Assembly (NCBI GenBank): GCA_045602655.1
Contig: JAZSBY010000011.1
Location: 1-16,082, forward strand
Length of the DNA: 16,082 nucleotides
Reading direction: 5' to 3'
Origin: Fimenecus sp045602655
GTDB taxonomy: Bacteria > Bacillota > Clostridia > Oscillospirales > Acutalibacteraceae
Below, piece after piece: positions 12,743 to 16,082 of this stretch; position 1 is the first letter of the stretch; each line of letters starts with the position of its first letter. The notes under the pieces were generated by a model. It was not told the origin of the DNA, searched no databases, and saw only the letters and a list, made by a program, of their open reading frames with translations. Position numbers and translations under genes: made by a program.

Positions 12743-12799
12743 AGATTACTGAAAAATATGTAATTTTATTCCCACGGTGAAAGGCTGTGGGAATTTTTT
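12670..12799 (+). promoter_or_regulatory. Ribosome-mediated transcription attenuator (Phe/Tyr)
   Basis: Four segments are visible. Segment 1, TTTCGCAGCTGAA (12670-12682, codons 5-9), pairs with segment 2, TTCACTGCGGAAA (12725-12737), giving 12 pairs with two single-base bulges. Segment 2 as TTTCACTGCGG (12724-12734) pairs instead with segment 3, CCACGGTGAAA (12772-12782): ten of eleven positions with one G-U. Segment 3 pairs with segment 4 as the terminator at 12768-12799. A ribosome stalled on the Phe/Tyr codons 10-17 would cover segment 1, free segment 2 for 2:3 pairing and allow read-through. A ribosome reaching the stop (12740-12742) would cover segment 2 and let the terminator form. Confidence 0.85.
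12768..12799 (+). terminator. Attenuator terminator before DAHP synthase
   Basis: ATTCCCACGG (12768-12777) pairs with CTGTGGGAAT (12785-12794), ten pairs with one G-U, around a 7-base loop, then a run of six T at 12794-12799. It lies 34 bases before the aroF ATG and after the leader peptide, so it acts as the off state of the attenuator. Confidence 0.88.
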
Positions 12800-12832
12800 A
12801 TTGCCAAACATATAACAAAAGGAGTAAGGAAA

Positions 12833-13834
12833 ATGGTAGTAATTCTTAAAAACGAGGTTGACCCTAAAAAGGTCGAGAATTTAACAAAATGGTTGCACGA
12901 GCAAAACCTTGTAATTAACGAGGTTGTCGGTCATTATCAGACAATTTTAGGTCTTATCGGTGATACAAGTCGTGTGGACATTGACCTTATTAAGAGCCTT
13001 GATATTGTTGATGATGTAAGACGAATTTCAGAGCCTTACAAATGTGCAAACAGAAAATTCCATCCCGACGACACAGTTATTGATGTTGAAGGTTATAAAA
13101 TAGGTGGAGGAAATTTCCAATTTTTTGCAGGTCCTTGCTCAATCGAGAGTCGTGAGCAGATTTTAAGTATCGCAAAGGATGTTAAAAAAGCAGGTGCAAA
13201 TTTCCTTCGTGGTGGTGCATTCAAGCCAAGAACATCACCCTATGCCTTCCAGGGTATGCGAGGCGAAGGACTTGAATTGATGCTTGAAGCAAAAAAAGAA
13301 ACAGGAATGCCCATTGTAACTGAAATTATGGATGCATCCCATATTCCGCTTTTTGAAAATGTTGATATTATTCAGGTTGGGGCTCGAAATATGCAGAACT
13401 TTGAACTTCTAAAGGAATTGGGACATCTTAAAAAGCCTGTTTTCCTAAAACGAGGACTTTCAAGCACCTTCCAGGAACTTTTAATGAGTGCAGAGTACAT
13501 TATGGCAGGTGGTAACGAAAATGTTATCCTCTGTGAGCGAGGTATCCGTACATTTGAAACTGCAACAAGAAATACACTTGACTTGTCAGCAGTCCCGATG
13601 CTTAAAGAAAAATCACATCTTCCCGTTGTTATTGACCCGTCACACGCATCAGGTATTGCAAGATTCGTGAAACCAATGTCATTGGCAGCGGCAGCTTGCG
13701 GTGCAGATGGTCTTATGATTGAAGTACATAATGACCCGACAAAAGCACTTTGCGACGGACCTCAGGCACTTACTCCACCACAATTCACAGATGTTGTTAG
13801 TGCAGTTAATAAGGTTTTAGAAGCAGTAAAATAA
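12833..13834 (+). CDS. aroF: 3-deoxy-7-phosphoheptulonate (DAHP) synthase, type I-beta
   Basis: First enzyme of the shikimate pathway: phosphoenolpyruvate plus erythrose 4-phosphate gives DAHP. The 333 residues have an N-terminal ferredoxin-like regulatory domain (about 1-65) like that of the Thermotoga enzyme, which there mediates Tyr/Phe feedback inhibition. A TIM barrel follows. Visible motifs are AGPCS (99-103, metal ligand Cys102), KPRTSPYAFQG (131-141), QVGARNMQNFELL (181-193), LKRG (205-208), CERGIRT (234-240), DPSHASG (268-274, His271), EVH (297-299) and DGPQ (308-311). AAAGGAG is upstream of the ATG. It is the first structural gene after the Phe/Tyr attenuator, so control is probably both transcriptional and by feedback. 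TyrA follows after 12 bases. Confidence 0.96.
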   Translation: MVVILKNEVDPKKVENLTKWLHEQNLVINEVVGHYQTILGLIGDTSRVDIDLIKSLDIVDDVRRISEPYKCANRKFHPDDTVIDVEGYKIGGGNFQFFAGPCSIESREQILSIAKDVKKAGANFLRGGAFKPRTSPYAFQGMRGEGLELMLEAKKETGMPIVTEIMDASHIPLFENVDIIQVGARNMQNFELLKELGHLKKPVFLKRGLSSTFQELLMSAEYIMAGGNENVILCERGIRTFETATRNTLDLSAVPMLKEKSHLPVVIDPSHASGIARFVKPMSLAAAACGADGLMIEVHNDPTKALCDGPQALTPPQFTDVVSAVNKVLEAVK

Positions 13835-13846
13835 GTAGGCGATAAA

Positions 13847-14680
13847 ATGTTGGTTGGAATTATAGGCTTAGGTCTTATGGGAGGCTCACTTGCCAAGGCA
13901 ATCAGTTTTGGCACGGAGCATACTGTGTGGGGTACAAACAGAAGTAAAGAAGCAGTAAAAAAAGCCCTGTTTACAGGTGCAATTCAGAAAGAACTCAGTA
14001 AAGAGGATTTATGCAATTGTGACTTGGTAATTGTTTCTCTTTATCCGCAGGCTTCCGTTGACTACATAAAAGAAAATGCACACCTTTTCAAAAAAGGTGC
14101 AATTGTAATGGACATCAGCGGAGTTAAACGCTTTGTTTGTGATGCTCTTTATGAAATATCGAAGGAAAACGGCTTTGTATTTTTAGGTGCTCATCCTATG
14201 GCAGGACTTCATCTTTCAGGCTTTGAACACTCAACGGCGAAAATTTTCAATAATTCTTCAATGATTCTTACTCCTTATGAGGATACGCCTTGGGGATATA
14301 TAAACACGGTCAAAGAGCTTTTTCTTAAAATCGGTTTTACAAATATCCAGATGTCCACCCCTGAAGAACACGACAGAATTATAGCCTTCACATCCCAACT
14401 GGCACATGTGGTTTCAAATGCCTATGTTAAAAGTCCTAATGCCTTAATTCATAAAGGCTTTTCGGCAGGCAGTTATAAAGATTTGACCCGTGTGGCATAT
14501 CTTAATGAAAATATGTGGTCAGAGTTGTTTCTGGAAAACCGTGATAATCTTATAAATGAAATTGACTCCATAGTAAATAATTTGATACAATATAAAGAAG
14601 CATTAGAAAATAATGACAGCGAAAAACTTACCGAGATTTTGCGAGAAGGCAAAAATTTAAAGGAACAGATTGACGGGTGA
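13847..14680 (+). CDS. tyrA: Prephenate dehydrogenase
   Basis: Converts prephenate to 4-hydroxyphenylpyruvate with NAD(P)+, the committed step to tyrosine. The 277 residues form the minimal TyrA without an ACT domain, so feedback through a fused domain is absent. The nucleotide loop is GLGLMGGS (7-14). Other family motifs are DISGVKR (89-95), GAHPMAG (114-120, His116), TSQLAH (182-187, catalytic-region His187, usually SQLPH) and GSYKDLTRVA (208-217). The C-terminal helices are typical for dimerisation. The ribosome site is weak (AGGCG), and the 12-base gap to aroF suggests coupling. The stop overlaps the possible GTG start of aroB. Arogenate dehydrogenase activity cannot be excluded from sequence. 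Confidence 0.94.
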   Translation: MLVGIIGLGLMGGSLAKAISFGTEHTVWGTNRSKEAVKKALFTGAIQKELSKEDLCNCDLVIVSLYPQASVDYIKENAHLFKKGAIVMDISGVKRFVCDALYEISKENGFVFLGAHPMAGLHLSGFEHSTAKIFNNSSMILTPYEDTPWGYINTVKELFLKIGFTNIQMSTPEEHDRIIAFTSQLAHVVSNAYVKSPNALIHKGFSAGSYKDLTRVAYLNENMWSELFLENRDNLINEIDSIVNNLIQYKEALENNDSEKLTEILREGKNLKEQIDG

Positions 14681-14685
14681 TTAGT

Positions 14686-15741
14686 ATGGAAATAGTAAAG
14701 GTGAATGCATCCAAAGAGTATAATGTAAGTATCGGCTCAGGCTTTCTCAATAAAATCGGGGAGAAAATAAGTGAGTTAAAAAGAATTTGCAGAGTTGTTT
14801 TAATCTCTGACGATAATGTGTTTCCGCTCTATGGCGATGTGGTGAAAAACAGTCTTACGGATATTGGGTATTCCGTGTGCGAATTTATTGTTCCAAATGG
14901 TGAAGAATCAAAGTCCTTTGAAAATTACGAGACGATTCTTGAATTCTGTGCAGAAAACAGTATCACAAGAACTGACCTTTTTATAGCCCTTGGTGGTGGT
15001 GTGGTAGGAGATTTAACGGGCTTTGTGGCTTCTACATATCTTCGTGGCGTGGATTTTATTCAAATTCCCACAACAGTTCTGGCTATGGTGGACTCCTCCG
15101 TTGGTGGTAAAACAGCAATCAATTTAAAAGCAGGGAAGAATCTTTGCGGTGCGTTCTATCAGCCAATTGCAGTCTTTGCTGACTGTGAAACGCTTAAAAC
15201 ACTACCCGCGGAAAGGTTTAATGAGGGATGTGCCGAAATCATAAAATACGGTATGATTCTGGATGAGGATTTTCTTGCATTTTTACAGAATAATGAGATA
15301 AAAGAAAATGTTGAATATGTAATTAAGCGTTGCGTAGAAATTAAAAGAGATGTTGTGAGTCGCGATGAGTTTGAAAAAGGCGAGAGAAAACTACTCAATT
15401 TTGGTCATACCATTGGTCACGCAATCGAAAAGTGCAGTCGATTTACCATTTCCCACGGTAACGCAGTTGCAATAGGTATGGCAATTGCAACCAAGGGTGC
15501 TTACGAAATCGGTATGAGTGAAGAGGATTTCTCAGATGTGCTTTTGCCGATTCTCAAGAGGAATAATCTTCCCGTAACTTGTGGTTTTTCAGCAGAGGAA
15601 CTTTACAACGCATCACTTTCCGATAAAAAAAGAAGTTTTGATACAATGTCACTTATTGTTCCCGAGGAACTGGGACTTTGCAAGATTATGAAACTTCCCG
15701 TTGAAGATTTGAAAAACTTTATTAAAAAAGGTATGAACTAA
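14686..15741 (+). CDS. aroB: 3-dehydroquinate synthase
   Basis: Second shikimate-pathway enzyme: DAHP to 3-dehydroquinate, using NAD+ and a divalent metal. Length from the ATG is 351 residues, typical for AroB. Counting from an upstream GTG at 14677 (three residues longer), the landmarks are GEESKS (75-80), GGGVVGD (106-112), PTTVLAMVDSSVGGKTAIN (131-149), AEIIKYG (186-192, Glu187 metal ligand), LLNFGHTIGHAIE with two His ligands, and ISHGNAVAIGM. All key residues are present. The ATG at 14686 is preferred because GACGGGTG lies just before it, but the GTG that overlaps the tyrA stop remains possible. AroA starts immediately after the stop. Confidence 0.95.
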   Translation: MEIVKVNASKEYNVSIGSGFLNKIGEKISELKRICRVVLISDDNVFPLYGDVVKNSLTDIGYSVCEFIVPNGEESKSFENYETILEFCAENSITRTDLFIALGGGVVGDLTGFVASTYLRGVDFIQIPTTVLAMVDSSVGGKTAINLKAGKNLCGAFYQPIAVFADCETLKTLPAERFNEGCAEIIKYGMILDEDFLAFLQNNEIKENVEYVIKRCVEIKRDVVSRDEFEKGERKLLNFGHTIGHAIEKCSRFTISHGNAVAIGMAIATKGAYEIGMSEEDFSDVLLPILKRNNLPVTCGFSAEELYNASLSDKKRSFDTMSLIVPEELGLCKIMKLPVEDLKNFIKKGMN

Positions 15742-16082
15742 ATGTCTGTAATCTGTACTCCGTCTGTTTTAAACGGAAAAATCAAGGCAATTTCATCAAA
15801 GTCAGATGCACACAGAATTCTTATTTGTGCATCTCTCTGCGATAAAACTACAAAAATCAATTGTAATGTGATGTCAAAAGATATCGCAGCAACTATTGAT
15901 TGCCTTCAGGCTATGGGTACGGATATCAGCATTTGTGGTGAAACAATAACCGTAACACCAAAACAGTTTAATGGAAAAGCAGACCTTGATTGTGGTGAAA
16001 GTGGCTCAACCCTGCGATTTTTAATGCCCTTGAGTTCAGCACTTGGAATGGATGCAACAATTACAGGTCACGGCAGACTTCC
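15742..16082 (+). CDS. aroA: 3-phosphoshikimate 1-carboxyvinyltransferase (EPSP synthase), 5' part
   Basis: Starts directly after the aroB stop (TAAATG) and runs off the window end, leaving 113 codons. It would transfer the enolpyruvyl group of PEP to shikimate 3-phosphate. Visible in the N-terminal part are SSKSDAHRILICA (the substrate-binding Lys, Ser and Arg of the usual KSxxxR pattern), SKDIAATIDCLQAMG and ESGSTLRFLMPL, matching the conserved SGTxLRFL. The frame is intact up to the edge. This adds a fourth shikimate gene to the operon. The rest of the gene and any further aro genes lie beyond the window. Confidence 0.93.
   Translation, partial: MSVICTPSVLNGKIKAISSKSDAHRILICASLCDKTTKINCNVMSKDIAATIDCLQAMGTDISICGETITVTPKQFNGKADLDCGESGSTLRFLMPLSSALGMDATITGHGRL

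Noticed and set aside
12550..12832. T-box riboswitch as the control of the aromatic operon
   Set aside because: No recognisable T-box sequence (AGGGTGGNACCGCG type) precedes the terminator. The Phe/Tyr-rich translated leader with competing pairings explains the region better.

Overview
This window looks like the chromosome of a low-GC anaerobic Firmicute, most likely a Clostridia member of the Oscillospiraceae/Ruminococcaceae type. The signs are AT-rich intergenic DNA, strong AGGAGG-like ribosome sites, sigma-A type promoters, a MurT/GatD-like pair, a sensory-type [FeFe]-hydrogenase-like gene cluster and a SpoIIQ-like M23 protein. The lineage is inferred from gene content and protein style; no search was run. 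All genes but one read on the plus strand.

Layout. 1-101: a GC-rich hairpin repeat and a heptamer tandem repeat, cut by the window edge. 168-2616: promoter and a tight operon of a MurD-type ligase, a Nudix hydrolase and Maf (wall precursor synthesis and nucleotide housekeeping). 2624-4833: promoter, two tandem paralogous membrane-anchored proteins with Thr/Pro/Gly/Asp repeat linkers, and a strong terminator. 4884-8056: promoter and five overlapping genes (DRTGG domain, RsbT/RsbW-like ATPase, [FeFe]-hydrogenase-like iron-sulfur protein, second DRTGG domain, PHP phosphoesterase), resembling a redox or H2 signalling module. 8058-8127: palindromic repeat between convergent genes. 8133-8795 (minus): M23 peptidase whose ribosome site can be buried in a 10-bp hairpin. 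8874-8985: a run of inverted repeats, including a minus-strand terminator. 9072-9805: LexA box, promoter, lexA and terminator. 9856-12549: promoter, a RING/PHD-like zinc-finger membrane protein, MurT-like and GatD-like genes. 12595-16082: promoter, Phe/Tyr-rich leader peptide, attenuator, then DAHP synthase, prephenate dehydrogenase, AroB and the start of AroA.

The strongest new observation is the aromatic operon leader. A 28-codon ORF, not called as a gene by length, has ten Phe/Tyr codons, eight of them within residues 10-24. It is followed by mutually exclusive pairings (1:2, 2:3, 3:4) that form a textbook ribosome-mediated attenuator. Firmicutes usually control such operons with T-boxes. 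The second is that the GatD-like partner of MurT has Gly where the nucleophilic Cys should be and a displaced His, so the pair probably cannot take ammonia from glutamine in the usual way. The third is the five-gene module around a hydrogenase-like protein that keeps all four H-cluster cysteines but has Ala at the proton-transfer Cys position, as in sensory hydrogenases.

Family assignments come from motifs read by eye. Promoters, operators and RNA folds are pattern-based predictions.
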